From Gracilimonas sp017641085 (lineage in GTDB: Bacteria; Bacteroidota; Rhodothermia; Balneolales; Balneolaceae), in NCBI RefSeq assembly GCF_046115515.1, contig NZ_CP175953.1: a DNA stretch of 64,000 nt; one strand, 5' to 3'. Below, one piece after another: positions 41,754-50,715 of this stretch (position 1 is the stretch's first letter; the number at the start of each line of letters is the position of its first letter). The translations under genes were made by a program, and so were the position numbers. The notes under the pieces were generated by a model. It worked only from the letters and a program-made list of their open reading frames with translations. It was not told where the DNA came from and made no database searches.

Positions 41754-42260
41754 ATGAGTAACAACCAAAAATCCATCACCCTCACTCCCTCCTGGAAAGC
41801 TTTTTTCTGGCAATATTTTTTTGGGGTGATTCTGATCCCGGCCTTAGTGGGAATGTACCTGATCTGGAAAACCCGGAAGACGCATAAATCCATTTCCTAT
41901 ACCATCACTGACCGGAAGATAACCGTGGTTGACGGACATATATCCCAAAATATTGATCTGTCCGATATCCGTCAGGCGGTAGCCGGTGAGAAGCACTTTG
42001 GGGTGGGCTCCATTATCATCAAAACCAGTGGCCGTGAAGTTGAGCTTATCGGACTTAGAAACCCGGAAGCCATCAGCCAATCTATAGAAAAAGCCGTTGA
42101 AGCCGAGCTTAAACGACTTGCAGCTGAGAAAGAAGCCAAACCCCGGGAACCGGAATACGAACCCGGCTCTATGGACCAGCTGGAATACCTCACCGGTCTT
42201 TGGCAGCAGGGACTTATGACTGACGAAGATTTCAAAGCTGAAAAGAAAAAGTTGCAATAG
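41754..42260 (+). CDS. PH-like domain membrane protein with C-terminal SHOCT motif
   Basis: 168 residues. One N-terminal membrane segment (about 16-37) is followed by a bacterial PH-like domain (about 45-110: SISYTITDRKITVVDGHISQ, then NIDLSDIRQAVAGEKHFGVG) resembling YdbS/DUF304. A charged linker leads to a SHOCT-type C-terminus (MDQLEYLTGLWQQGLMTDED, FKAEKKKLQ). SHOCT is a short oligomerisation motif with no known activity. The function is unknown. It is divergent from ccmC and followed by the first DPP gene after 138 bp. Confidence 0.8.
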   Translation: MSNNQKSITLTPSWKAFFWQYFFGVILIPALVGMYLIWKTRKTHKSISYTITDRKITVVDGHISQNIDLSDIRQAVAGEKHFGVGSIIIKTSGREVELIGLRNPEAISQSIEKAVEAELKRLAAEKEAKPREPEYEPGSMDQLEYLTGLWQQGLMTDEDFKAEKKKLQ

Positions 42261-42398
42261 TTAAACTTCCGTTTCCACTTATAGGTATTCTCCCTTTTCG
42301 TTTCTACAGAAAAATTATACCTGCCCCTCAATTATGACAGTGTTTTACAAAATTAAGTCGTTTATTGGACGCCTAATCTAAACATCCAGGTAACATTT

Positions 42399-44750
42399 AT
42401 GCATACAACACTACTGAAATCAGCTTTTTTAGCCGTATTTATATCCGCTTTATCTTCTACTGCAACCTTCTCTCAACAAGCCAACTTTGAGGCCGCTGAA
42501 CGCTTCACCGGTGATAAAATGGAGAAACTTATTGGTAATACTTCGGTGTGGCCCCGGTGGATTGAGGACACCAATAATTTCTGGTACACCTACGAAAACG
42601 ATGAAGGTAAAAACTGGTATTTCGTAAATGCCGAGCGTCCCTCCCAGCGATTGCTTTTTGACCAAGAGGAAATGGCTTCACAGCTGGCTGAAACTTTTGA
42701 ACGTCCTTTTAATGCCAAAGACCTGGACCTGAAAGATTTTGAGTACGACACCGACAAAGAACGCTTTACTTTTCATGTTGACAGCATTCAGTTCACCTAT
42801 AATTTGAATGGAAATGATCTAATTAAAGGGGATTCTCTCGAAAAAGAAGAACGGGAACCGTGGGCTACCTACTCCCCCGACAGCACCTGGGTTGCCTTTG
42901 CCAAAAACCACAATCTTTACCTGATGCGCTCGGATGATGAGGACAGCACCGAAATTCAACTTACCGATGACGGTGAGCGCTGGTTCAGCTATCAGGCTGA
43001 TGAAGGCGATACCACAAGCAACAAGCGCCTGCGAACCAATGCCAACTTTTTTGATGATGAAAGCAAACTATACATCACACGTACCGATGACCGTAAAGTA
43101 AATGAGCTTTGGGTGATAAACAGTCTGGGAAAACGACCTGAACTGGAAACCTATAAGTATTCCATGCCCGGTGAGGAAGAAATTGGCATTCCTCAGATTG
43201 AAGTTTTTGATATAGCGAGCCGTGAGCGAGTGATCATGGATACGGATAAATGGGAAGACCAGGAGCTGCGAGCCAACTACGGGGATCATCAGACCGGTGA
43301 TTACAAATCCACCCCCTCCGACAAATTATATATCTACCGTGAAAACCGAACTTCCGATAAAGTGGACATCCTGATCGGCGATACCGAAACCGGGGAAACC
43401 GAAGTTCTGCTTAGTGAAACCAGCAAGCCTTATTTCAACTGGAGTTTCCAGGATCTGGCCATTATCAATGATGGTGAAGAATACATTTGGTGGAGCGAGC
43501 GTACCGGATGGGGTCAGCTTTATCGGTACAACTCTGAAGGCAACCTGAAGAACCGGATTACCTCCGGTAATTTTGTAGTGGGCGATATTGTGAAAATAGA
43601 CACAACCGCCAAAACCATTTACTTTGAAGGCTATGGCCGTGATGGTGATCACCCCTACTACGAGCATCTGTACAGTGTTCGTTTTGATGGTTCGAATTTC
43701 AAACACCTGACCCCGGAAAATGCTGATCACAGCATTTCTGAGTCGGATAAAGACAACTATTTCGTAGATAACTACTCCCGCGTCAACATGCCTACCAAAT
43801 CGGTTCTTCGTGACCGCAATGGAAAAGTGACATTGACCCTTCAGGAAGTGGATATGAGTAAAGCTGAAGTCATTGGCTGGAAAGCCCCGGAAGAATTCAG
43901 GATTAAAGCCGCTGACGGAGCCACCGATCTTTACGGTGTAATGTGGAAACCGTTCGACTTCGACTCTACCCGGTCTTACCCCATTATCTCGTATGTATAT
44001 CCCGGTCCACAGACCGAACCCTTCCCAACCAGCTTTTCGCTGCAGGGTTATACCGGCCGTAATCAGGCGCTGGCTCAGCTTGGCTTTGTGGTAGTGGCGT
44101 TTGGAAATCGTGGTGGCAGCCCGGTTCGCTCCCGCTATTATCACACCTACGGATATGGTGATTTAAGAGATTACCCGCTGGCTGATAATAAATACGGTAT
44201 CGAACAACTGGCTTCGCGCCATTCTTTTATTGACCAAAGCCGGGTTGGAATTTACGGACACTCCGGTGGTGGCTTTATGAGTACGGCCGCGCTGCTCACC
44301 TTTCCTGATTTTTATGATGTGGCGGTTTCTTCTGCCGGTAATCACGACAATAACGTGTATAACCACTGGTGGAGCGAAACTCACAACGGTGTGAAAGAAA
44401 CCCGCAAGACTGTCAAAGAAATGAACGAAGACAGTGTGGAAGTGGAGAAAGAAGAAATCACTTTTGACGGGCCGATTGAATCGAATGCAGATTTGGCGGG
44501 CAACCTGAAAGGACACCTGTTGTTAGTTCATGGTAACATTGATAACAACGTTCATCCGGCGAATACGCTACGCCTGGCTGATGCCCTCATCAAAGCCGGT
44601 AAGCGTTTTGATATGATGATACTGCCCGGCCGCCGCCATGGCTTCGGACCTTATCAACCATACTTTGAGCGTCAGAAGTGGTATTACTTCTCTCAGCACC
44701 TTTTGGGTGATTACCGAAGTAATGTGGATATGAATCTGCCGGAAGATTGA
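42399..44750 (+). CDS. Dipeptidyl-peptidase IV-like serine peptidase (S9B), copy 1
   Basis: 783 residues with a signal peptide (ending around TFSQQ). The N-terminal beta-propeller (about 60-500) precedes an alpha/beta-hydrolase domain. The catalytic Ser is in IYGHSGGGFMSTA, the Asp in GNIDNNVHPANT and the His in GRRHGFGPY. DPP IV-type enzymes remove dipeptides from proline/alanine-containing peptides and feed asaccharolytic growth. The Glu pair for substrate N-terminus binding is probably in the propeller but was not located. It has a close paralogue 415 bp downstream, and the upstream region is shared too. A dispersed repeat begins at the base after the TGA stop. Confidence 0.95.
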   Translation: MHTTLLKSAFLAVFISALSSTATFSQQANFEAAERFTGDKMEKLIGNTSVWPRWIEDTNNFWYTYENDEGKNWYFVNAERPSQRLLFDQEEMASQLAETFERPFNAKDLDLKDFEYDTDKERFTFHVDSIQFTYNLNGNDLIKGDSLEKEEREPWATYSPDSTWVAFAKNHNLYLMRSDDEDSTEIQLTDDGERWFSYQADEGDTTSNKRLRTNANFFDDESKLYITRTDDRKVNELWVINSLGKRPELETYKYSMPGEEEIGIPQIEVFDIASRERVIMDTDKWEDQELRANYGDHQTGDYKSTPSDKLYIYRENRTSDKVDILIGDTETGETEVLLSETSKPYFNWSFQDLAIINDGEEYIWWSERTGWGQLYRYNSEGNLKNRITSGNFVVGDIVKIDTTAKTIYFEGYGRDGDHPYYEHLYSVRFDGSNFKHLTPENADHSISESDKDNYFVDNYSRVNMPTKSVLRDRNGKVTLTLQEVDMSKAEVIGWKAPEEFRIKAADGATDLYGVMWKPFDFDSTRSYPIISYVYPGPQTEPFPTSFSLQGYTGRNQALAQLGFVVVAFGNRGGSPVRSRYYHTYGYGDLRDYPLADNKYGIEQLASRHSFIDQSRVGIYGHSGGGFMSTAALLTFPDFYDVAVSSAGNHDNNVYNHWWSETHNGVKETRKTVKEMNEDSVEVEKEEITFDGPIESNADLAGNLKGHLLLVHGNIDNNVHPANTLRLADALIKAGKRFDMMILPGRRHGFGPYQPYFERQKWYYFSQHLLGDYRSNVDMNLPED

Positions 44751-44792
44751 TTGAACATCCAACAAGGAACATCCAAGGCTGAACGTTGAAGG
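44751..44792 (+). repeat. Post-stop repeat, copy b (after DPP copy 1)
   Basis: Starts TTGAACATCCAACAAGGAAC immediately after the DPP1 TGA and ends TGAACGTTGAAGG. It matches copy d (48937-48978, read on the minus strand) at 38 of 42 positions by eye. Confidence 0.8.
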
Positions 44793-44914
44793 TAACTTGG
44801 AGCGTCTGTAAGTCCTCCAGGCGTTGCCCGGTTCTTGGTTCTTCTACCATAGAACGCGCCAATGTTCTGTGAACGCGTGGACCTTCTCAGAGCTTTTTCT
44901 TAGGGCTGATCGAC

Positions 44915-44994
44915 ATCGCGGAAATACTTTATCCGCGATCTGCCTGTTTAGGCCTGATGAGTGTATTAGGGAGATCTCTGGTCAGGCCAGAGAT
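44915..44994. repeat. Two intergenic hairpins between the DPP paralogues
   Basis: ATCGCGGA/TCCGCGAT (44915-44922, 44932-44939) and ATCTCTGG/CCAGAGAT (44974-44981, 44987-44994), both perfect 8-bp stems with short loops. They look like parts of a repetitive intergenic element. The 414-bp gap 44751-45164 otherwise holds copy b, a terminator and the DPP2 promoter region. Confidence 0.6.
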
Positions 44995-45028
44995 GACATA
45001 TCTTTTAATTACTTCAATTTATTAATAG

Positions 45029-45060
45029 AAGCCGGTTTCCAGTGGAGGCCGGCTTTTTCT
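45029..45060 (+). terminator. Rho-independent terminator before DPP copy 2
   Basis: AAGCCGG (45029-45035) pairs with CCGGCTT (45049-45055), followed by TTTCT. It would end transcription from the first DPP gene. Confidence 0.75.
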
Positions 45061-45164
45061 GTGCAATTCCTTTTTAAAAAATTCGCTGAACTATTATGAA
45101 TTTTTTACAAAAATATCTCTTTAATTAAGCGTGCAAATATCCACGGTAATTTTATTCAGATTCT

Positions 45165-47501
45165 ATGAAACATCTCTTTTCCCTGTTTATACTTTTGATC
45201 ATTGGAACCTCCTACGCCTTTGCCCAGGCCAATTTTGAAGCCGCTGAACGCTTTACCGGAGAGAAAATGGAAAAACTCATCGGTGATACCTTCGTTTGGC
45301 CCCGATGGATTGAAGACACGGATACTTTCTGGTATCCCTTTGAAAATACCGAAGGCACAAACTGGTATTTTGTGGATGCCGCCCGTGGTTCACAAAGAGA
45401 ACTGTTTGACCGTGATGAGCTTGCAGCACAGCTATCTGAGACATTCAACCGCCCTTTCAACTCCAAAGATCTTGCCCTGAATGATTTCGATTACGACACC
45501 GACAAAGAACGATTCACCTTTCATGTAGACAGCATCAATTTCACCTTTAACCTGAATGGAAACCGTTTGGTGAAGGGCGACTCTTTAAGTGAGGAAAAAG
45601 AAGAAGACTGGGCTACCTATTCCCCGGACAGCACCTGGATTGCTTTTGCTAAAAATCACGACCTGTATGTAATGCGGGCTGATGATGAAGACAGTACCGA
45701 GATTCAGCTTACCGATGATGGTGAGCTGTGGTTCAGCTATCAGGCTGATGATAGTGACACCACCTCAAACGAAAGGTTGCGTTCTCGTGCCAACTGGTTT
45801 GAAGACTCGGAGAAACTATGGGTGAAGCGTCAGGATAAAAGAAAAGTGGATGAGCTTTGGGTGATTAACTCGCTTGGTAAACGACCGGAGCTCGAGACCT
45901 ATAAGTACCCGATGCCGGGTGAAGAGGATATTTATGTGGATGAAATCAAAGTATTTGATCCTGCTGGTGAGACTTCCGTAACCCTGGATACTGACAAATG
46001 GGAAGATCAGTCGCTGGGTGGTGTTTATTTTAATGATGGCGGAATTTGGGAAACCCAAAAGTCGGATTACCTCTACATTCTGCGCCGCGACCGAACCTGG
46101 AGCAAGATTGATGTGCTGAAAGCCAATACCACAACCGGTGATGTTGAAGTGCTGTGGTCGGAAGAAAGTAAGCCCTATTTCAATACGCGTTATGCGCAGT
46201 TGGGAATCATTAACGAAGGAGAAGAATTTATCTGGTGGAGTGAACGAACCGGATGGGGACAGCTTTACCGCTACGATTCGGAAGGAAACCTGAAAAATGC
46301 GGTTACCTCCGGATACTATACCGTAGGGGATATTGCTAAAATTGACACATCTGCCAAAACCATTTACTTCACAGCCTATGGGCGAGAAGAAGGACAAAAC
46401 CCCTATTTCGAAAATCTATACTCCGTTCGTTTTGACGGCTCAAGACTCCGCCACCTGACACCGGAAGATGCCAATCATAATATCAATGCCTCTGAAGATG
46501 GAAACTACTTCGTGGATAACTACTCACGGGTAGATATGCCTACCAAAACGGTTGTCAGAAATGGAAACGGCGAAGCTATTCTGGAGCTACAACAAGTGGA
46601 TATGTCGGCTGCCGAGAATATTGGCTGGAGCGCGCCAGAAGAGTTTACCGTAAAAGCTGCCGATGGTGCTACCGACTTGTATGGTGTAATGTGGAAACCC
46701 TTCGACTTTGATCCTGAAAAGGACTATCCGATTATCAGTTATGTATATCCCGGTCCACAGACCGAACCCTTCCCTACCAGTTTTTCCGTAACCGGTTCCA
46801 CCGGGAGAAATCAATCGCTGGCGCAACTGGGATTTGTGGTTGTAGCTTTTGGTCAGCGCGGGGGAAGCCCGATTCGCTCCAAATATTATCACAACTTTGG
46901 TTATGGAGATATGCGTGATTATCCCCTTGCAGATAATAAATATGGCATAGAACAACTGGCTTCCCGCCATTCTTTTATTGATCAGGACAAAGTGGGCATA
47001 TTCGGGCATTCCGGTGGTGGCTTTATGAGTACCGCTGCGCTCCTCACCTATCCAGATTTTTATGACGTGGCTGTATCCTCAGCTGGGAATCACGACAACA
47101 ACATCTATAATATTTGGTGGAGTGAAGTTCATAACGGTGTGAAAGAGAAGCGCAAGACCGTGAAGGAAATGAACGAAGACAGTGTGGAAGTGGAGAAGGA
47201 AGAAATTACCTTCGACGCGCCCATTGAATCGAATGCCGAACTGGCCGGAAACCTTAAGGGGCACCTGCTTCTGGTTCATGGCGATATGGATAACAACGTT
47301 CACCCTGCTAATACCATCCGCCTGGCTGACGCCCTCATCAAAGCCGGTAAGCGTTTTGACATGATGATTTTACCCGGCCGCCGGCATGGATTTGGACCCT
47401 ACAATCCCTACTTCCAGCGCATGATGTGGCATTACTTTGCTGAGCACCTGTTAGGTGATTACCGCCCGGATGTGATCGACTTTAATCTTCCGGAAGACTG
47501 A
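45165..47501 (+). CDS. Dipeptidyl-peptidase IV-like serine peptidase (S9B), copy 2
   Basis: 778 residues, a close paralogue of the preceding peptidase, with a signal peptide ending YAFAQA. The propeller and hydrolase domains are collinear with copy 1. The catalytic Ser (IFGHSGGGFMSTA), Asp (GDMDNNVHPANT) and His (GRRHGFGPY) are all kept. Differences cluster in the propeller (VDEIKVFDPAGETSVTLDTD versus its counterpart), which may change peptide choice. Long blocks near the 3' end are nearly identical at DNA level. It has its own upstream region similar to that of copy 1, and its end faces the MFS gene with repeats between. Confidence 0.95.
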   Translation: MKHLFSLFILLIIGTSYAFAQANFEAAERFTGEKMEKLIGDTFVWPRWIEDTDTFWYPFENTEGTNWYFVDAARGSQRELFDRDELAAQLSETFNRPFNSKDLALNDFDYDTDKERFTFHVDSINFTFNLNGNRLVKGDSLSEEKEEDWATYSPDSTWIAFAKNHDLYVMRADDEDSTEIQLTDDGELWFSYQADDSDTTSNERLRSRANWFEDSEKLWVKRQDKRKVDELWVINSLGKRPELETYKYPMPGEEDIYVDEIKVFDPAGETSVTLDTDKWEDQSLGGVYFNDGGIWETQKSDYLYILRRDRTWSKIDVLKANTTTGDVEVLWSEESKPYFNTRYAQLGIINEGEEFIWWSERTGWGQLYRYDSEGNLKNAVTSGYYTVGDIAKIDTSAKTIYFTAYGREEGQNPYFENLYSVRFDGSRLRHLTPEDANHNINASEDGNYFVDNYSRVDMPTKTVVRNGNGEAILELQQVDMSAAENIGWSAPEEFTVKAADGATDLYGVMWKPFDFDPEKDYPIISYVYPGPQTEPFPTSFSVTGSTGRNQSLAQLGFVVVAFGQRGGSPIRSKYYHNFGYGDMRDYPLADNKYGIEQLASRHSFIDQDKVGIFGHSGGGFMSTAALLTYPDFYDVAVSSAGNHDNNIYNIWWSEVHNGVKEKRKTVKEMNEDSVEVEKEEITFDAPIESNAELAGNLKGHLLLVHGDMDNNVHPANTIRLADALIKAGKRFDMMILPGRRHGFGPYNPYFQRMMWHYFAEHLLGDYRPDVIDFNLPED

Positions 47502-47503
47502 TA

Positions 47504-47535
47504 GAACATTGAACAAGGAACACCCAACATTGAAC
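47504..47535 (+). repeat. Post-stop repeat, copy c-left (after DPP copy 2)
   Basis: GAACATTGAACAAGGAACA then CCCAACATTGAAC, starting 2 nt after the DPP2 stop. It has the same orientation as its gene, and faces copy c-right across 21 bp. Confidence 0.75.
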
Positions 47536-48822
47536 TCAGAAGTTTTTACTTTTTGCGTTCGATGTTCCTTGCTGGGTGTTCAGCCGCCAAGCTTTTTCGT
47601 TGGGTGTGATGGTGAAGCTCCATAAGATGCCGGCGAGCGCCATCACTCCTCCATATACCATGATGAGCGGTTTAACGGTCATCAGACCGCTTTCCAGGAT
47701 CAGGGAGGCAATGACCACCGAAAAGGAATTCCCAATGGTAAAAAGCAGCCATTCTGTGCTGAATATTCGTCCGCGAAAGGTATCCTGTGTTCGTTTTTGA
47801 AGGAGTACGGTGCTGGAAACCCAGTTGGCTCCGGAAGCTGCATGGGCAAAAAGCACGAATAAAAGCATTAGCCCAATACTGTTTACCACCCCTACCACCA
47901 AGTACATCACCCCGCAAAACGTAATAGCGAGCCCCATCAACAGCACCCAGTCTTTTTCTTCTCGAAAGATCCTGCGGCCTATAATGGGGCCGATTCCTGT
48001 TCCAAATCCCCGGGCGGCATACAACAATCCCAAGCCAATACTTCCCATCATCAGCACTTCTTCACTGACAATGATCAAAAGATATACAAGGCCTCCCAGA
48101 AACACCGTGGATGTGCCTTTTGCCAACGAGGGGCGAAGAATGTGGCGGTTTTTCACCAGGTAACTGAGTCCTTCTTTAATGCCCTTAAACGGGTTACGGG
48201 TACGGTACATTTCTTCCTTCGAAAGCCTCTTCTGAGGGATGACAGCCCTATACACAAACCACGCCGATATCACATAACTGAAGCCATCCAGAATCAGTAC
48301 ATTGGTCGTTCCCAGCCATTCGGTAGCAAAACCACCAATGGCCATCCCCGTGGTAAAAATAATACTCCAGCTGGCCGTTGAAATAATATTGGCGTTGGTG
48401 AGGTTACCCTCGGAGGTAACATTGGGGATGGAGGAGGTCTTGGCCGGTTCAAAGACGGCGGAAAGCATCATCTGTACAGCGGTTAGAACATAAGCCAGCC
48501 AGAGTGTGGCGGCAGAATCTACAAATATAATTCCGACAACAGCTACCCCACGCAGTAAATCACACCAGATCATCAGCTTCCTGCGGTTGAAGCGATCGGC
48601 TAAATAGCCGGCGAAGGGTGAGAACAAAGCCAGGCTCAACATTTTAACAACGATTATCAGCCCAAGCAGAAATTCGGAATCGGAATAACGACCGATGATG
48701 GCATACAGGGCAAGCAGTCCAAACCAATCCCCGAAATTCGATATCGACTGAGCAATCCAAAGCCGACGAAAATCTTTGTTTTCTTTTATGAGGTTAAGGT
48801 ACGGGCGGAGGTTTTTGGTCAT
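47536..48822 (-). CDS. MFS exporter, EntS/MFS_3-like
   Basis: 428 residues with about 12 membrane helices. The N-terminus (FRRLWIAQSISNFGDWFGLL), the loop-2/3 motif GYLADRFNRRKLMIWCDLLRG and the loop-8/9 part fit the MFS_3 family, whose members export siderophores or macrolides. The substrate cannot be predicted. The last ~14 residues (NTQQGTSNAKSKNF) are encoded inside a dispersed repeat (47557-47581), so the original stop was probably lost. It is convergent with DPP copy 2 and starts 157 bp from dut. Confidence 0.88.
   Translation of the reverse strand: MTKNLRPYLNLIKENKDFRRLWIAQSISNFGDWFGLLALYAIIGRYSDSEFLLGLIIVVKMLSLALFSPFAGYLADRFNRRKLMIWCDLLRGVAVVGIIFVDSAATLWLAYVLTAVQMMLSAVFEPAKTSSIPNVTSEGNLTNANIISTASWSIIFTTGMAIGGFATEWLGTTNVLILDGFSYVISAWFVYRAVIPQKRLSKEEMYRTRNPFKGIKEGLSYLVKNRHILRPSLAKGTSTVFLGGLVYLLIIVSEEVLMMGSIGLGLLYAARGFGTGIGPIIGRRIFREEKDWVLLMGLAITFCGVMYLVVGVVNSIGLMLLFVLFAHAASGANWVSSTVLLQKRTQDTFRGRIFSTEWLLFTIGNSFSVVIASLILESGLMTVKPLIMVYGGVMALAGILWSFTITPNEKAWRLNTQQGTSNAKSKNF
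47557..47581 (-). repeat. Post-stop repeat, copy c-right (inside the MFS 3' end)
   Basis: On the minus strand: GAACACCCAGCAAGGAACA then TCGAAC. In the other family members this sequence follows a TGA or TAA. Here it is read through as the C-terminal tail of the MFS protein. Confidence 0.75.
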
Positions 48823-48828
48823 AAATAT

Positions 48829-48860
48829 AGCCGTCAGCTTTCAGACTTCAGCTGTCAGCA
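48829..48860. repeat. Short simple repeat upstream of the MFS gene
   Basis: Repeated CAGCTTTCAG/CAGCTGTCAG-like units just ahead of the MFS start codon. Low-complexity intergenic sequence; no function assigned. Confidence 0.4.
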
Positions 48861-48936
48861 ACAAATTTGAACATTATGAACATTAAGGTTTGTATTGATG
48901 ACTTCTTTCAACAAGCTTGAAGGTTCTGTAGATAAT

Positions 48937-48978
48937 CCTTCAACGTTCAGTGTTGGTTGTTCCTTGTTGGGTGTTCAA
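48937..48978 (-). repeat. Post-stop repeat, copy d (after dut)
   Basis: On the minus strand it starts TTGAACACCCAACAAGGAAC directly after the dut stop and ends TGAACGTTGAAGG. It is an inverted match (38 of 42) to copy b, so the two copies bracket the DPP2-MFS segment. Confidence 0.8.
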
Positions 48979-48979
48979 T

Positions 48980-49426
48980 TCATTCAACGCCGGTGCTGCC
49001 AAACCCGCCTTCTCCTCGGTCCGTTTCATCCAGCTCATCTACTTCCAGCAGCGGGAGCTGTGTAACCGGAGCAATCACCATCTGGGCAATTCGATCTCCA
49101 TGATTAACCACAAACTCCTCCTCTCCGTGGTTAATGGCTATCACTTTCACTTCTCCCCTGTAATCCGCATCGATGGTTCCCGGAGCGTTCAGCATGGTAA
49201 TACCATTTCGGATGGCCAACCCGCTTCGTGGCCTGATTTGAGCTTCATACCCTTCAGGCAGGGCCATCTGCAATCCGGTCGGGATTAAGGTCCGTTCTCC
49301 AGGTTTAATCACGATGGGTGTTTCCACCGCAGCGCGCACGTCCATTCCGGCAGCGGCCACCGATTCGTAGTTTGGAAGCGGCAAGTCTTTGGCGTGATCC
49401 AGTTTTTTAATTAATACCTGTTTCAT
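48980..49426 (-). CDS. dut: Deoxyuridine 5'-triphosphate nucleotidohydrolase
   Basis: 148 residues. The five dUTPase motifs are present: AAGMDVRA, RPRSGLAIRNG, GTIDADYRGEV, GDRIAQMVI and the C-terminal RGEGGFGSTG. It hydrolyses dUTP to dUMP, supplying dTMP synthesis and keeping uracil out of DNA. A homotrimer is expected. The ATG overlaps the stop of the DUF3108 gene by 4 nt (ATGA), so the two are coupled. Confidence 0.98.
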   Translation of the reverse strand: MKQVLIKKLDHAKDLPLPNYESVAAAGMDVRAAVETPIVIKPGERTLIPTGLQMALPEGYEAQIRPRSGLAIRNGITMLNAPGTIDADYRGEVKVIAINHGEEEFVVNHGDRIAQMVIAPVTQLPLLEVDELDETDRGEGGFGSTGVE

Positions 49427-50220
49427 AATTCTTCGCGTGTGTATTCAATCATTCGTACGATTACATTTCCCCATAATACCTTCACCCTTGCTTCCAGCGG
49501 CACCCGGAGATCATCATCCAGAAACCAGGCTCTGAAATCGCCGGAGAAGCCAAACGGGCCTTCAATATTCTCCGTGGTTCCGTTCATCAGGTAAGCCTGT
49601 ATCGGGCCGTCAAAGGAGGCATAATTTCGCTTTTCTTTTTTGAGAGAGTTATCAGCGTAAATGTATCCCTTTTTCTTGGTCACATACACCGGCAGGGTGT
49701 AATCTTCCTCGCTCCCGGCAAAGAGGCGTGAAAAATAAAAGATGAGGTGACCTGAGGTAGCGGGATCTTCCAGATCAAGCGTATCCCGGGAATCGTCTTC
49801 TTCGATGTAGTACACCTTGCCGATATCCCGATCGAACCAGTATTGAATTTCATCATACTCCCCTTCATCAATATTATCTTTCCAGTACTTCACTTCTACC
49901 GGCAGGCCTTTTTCATTCACATAAAACAAACTGTGAAACCGGTCCAGCTCATCTCCTACAAAAGGAATGGATGGATTCGACTCAATTTCTGTAAGGATGT
50001 GATTCAGTTCCCGCCCTTCATAAGTGGTGTCGCTCAACAGTTCAACATTCACCCAACCCAGCTTCAAAAACCCATACTTCACTTCGTACCGGAAGGTTTC
50101 CTTCACCGAAAAAAGCTCATCCATAGTTGGGGGTGTGGAGCTGGTATCCGGAAAGGTGTGCTGTCCGAAAGCGGGAGCCGTCAACACAAATAGTAATATG
50201 GGGAGAATGATTCTGGTCAT
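49423..50220 (-). CDS. DUF3108-type exported protein
   Basis: 265 residues with a signal peptide (TAPAFGQ cleavage region). The body is beta-rich and starts FRYEVKYGFLKLGWVNVELL, the usual opening of DUF3108 proteins, and includes HLIFYFSRLFAGSEEDYTLP, then GPFGFSGDFRAWFLDDDLRV. DUF3108 proteins are periplasmic or outer-membrane associated, of unknown function. The gene overlaps dut by 4 nt. The next upstream gene (ArsC/Spx-like) is 34 nt away on the same strand, so a three-gene unit is possible. Confidence 0.82.
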   Translation of the reverse strand: MTRIILPILLFVLTAPAFGQHTFPDTSSTPPTMDELFSVKETFRYEVKYGFLKLGWVNVELLSDTTYEGRELNHILTEIESNPSIPFVGDELDRFHSLFYVNEKGLPVEVKYWKDNIDEGEYDEIQYWFDRDIGKVYYIEEDDSRDTLDLEDPATSGHLIFYFSRLFAGSEEDYTLPVYVTKKKGYIYADNSLKKEKRNYASFDGPIQAYLMNGTTENIEGPFGFSGDFRAWFLDDDLRVPLEARVKVLWGNVIVRMIEYTREEL

Positions 50221-50254
50221 AAAGTCAGTTTGCCAAAAGGCAGGATTCGGACAA

Positions 50255-50617
50255 TTATTTCTCCTCCGGTTCCTCTTCGGCTATAAAAGCCTCAAACGAT
50301 TCTTCGTCATAGCCCACCAGCACCGATTCATCTTTCATAAGCACCGGCCGCTTGATCATCACCTGGTTTTCCAGCAGCTGCTCAAACAATTCCTCTTCTG
50401 ACAGATCTTTATCGGCCAGGCCTAAATCTCTCCACTTGCGGCCTCGTTTGTTCACCAATACCTCTAGTCCCACCTTAAACTCCAGTTCCTTCAGCTCATC
50501 TCGCGTCAACGGGTCTTTTTTTACATCAATGAACTCATACTCAACGTCGTGTTCGTCCATCCATTTTTTGGTATCTCTGATCTTGTTGCAGTTTTTTATT
50601 CCGGCAATATGAAGCAT
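50255..50617 (-). CDS. ArsC/Spx/YffB-family thioredoxin-fold protein
   Basis: 120 residues. The N-terminal GIKNCNKIRDTKKWMDEH carries the single Cys of ArsC/YffB proteins, in a C-N-x-I/V-x-D-T-x-K-W arrangement nearest to YffB. VNKRGRKWRDLGLADKDLSE, then IKRPVLMKDESVLVGYDE matches the family C-half. It lacks the second Cys of the CxxC Spx switch. Real arsenate reductases need an extra Arg triad, not clearly seen, so arsenate reduction is not claimed. A redox role is likely. Confidence 0.85.
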   Translation of the reverse strand: MLHIAGIKNCNKIRDTKKWMDEHDVEYEFIDVKKDPLTRDELKELEFKVGLEVLVNKRGRKWRDLGLADKDLSEEELFEQLLENQVMIKRPVLMKDESVLVGYDEESFEAFIAEEEPEEK

Positions 50618-50715
50618 CGTAGTATTATGGTGAATGTTTTGTATTTTCAGTGAGGGAAAGATACGGTTTGTTTCCTGAAATTCGAACGTAATGAACGCCG
50701 AGTTCGTGCCATTTT

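Noticed and set aside
43326..44144. 272-codon minus-strand ORF inside DPP copy 1
   Set aside because: Antisense shadow of a strongly conserved peptidase; the paralogue has only broken equivalents.
44824..45099. 91-codon plus-strand ORF between the DPP genes
   Set aside because: It runs through two hairpins and a terminator, lacks a credible start site and has no protein-like pattern.
50255..50617. Arsenate reductase assignment
   Set aside because: The fold fits, but YffB-like features dominate, no ars genes are near and the arginine triad is not evident.
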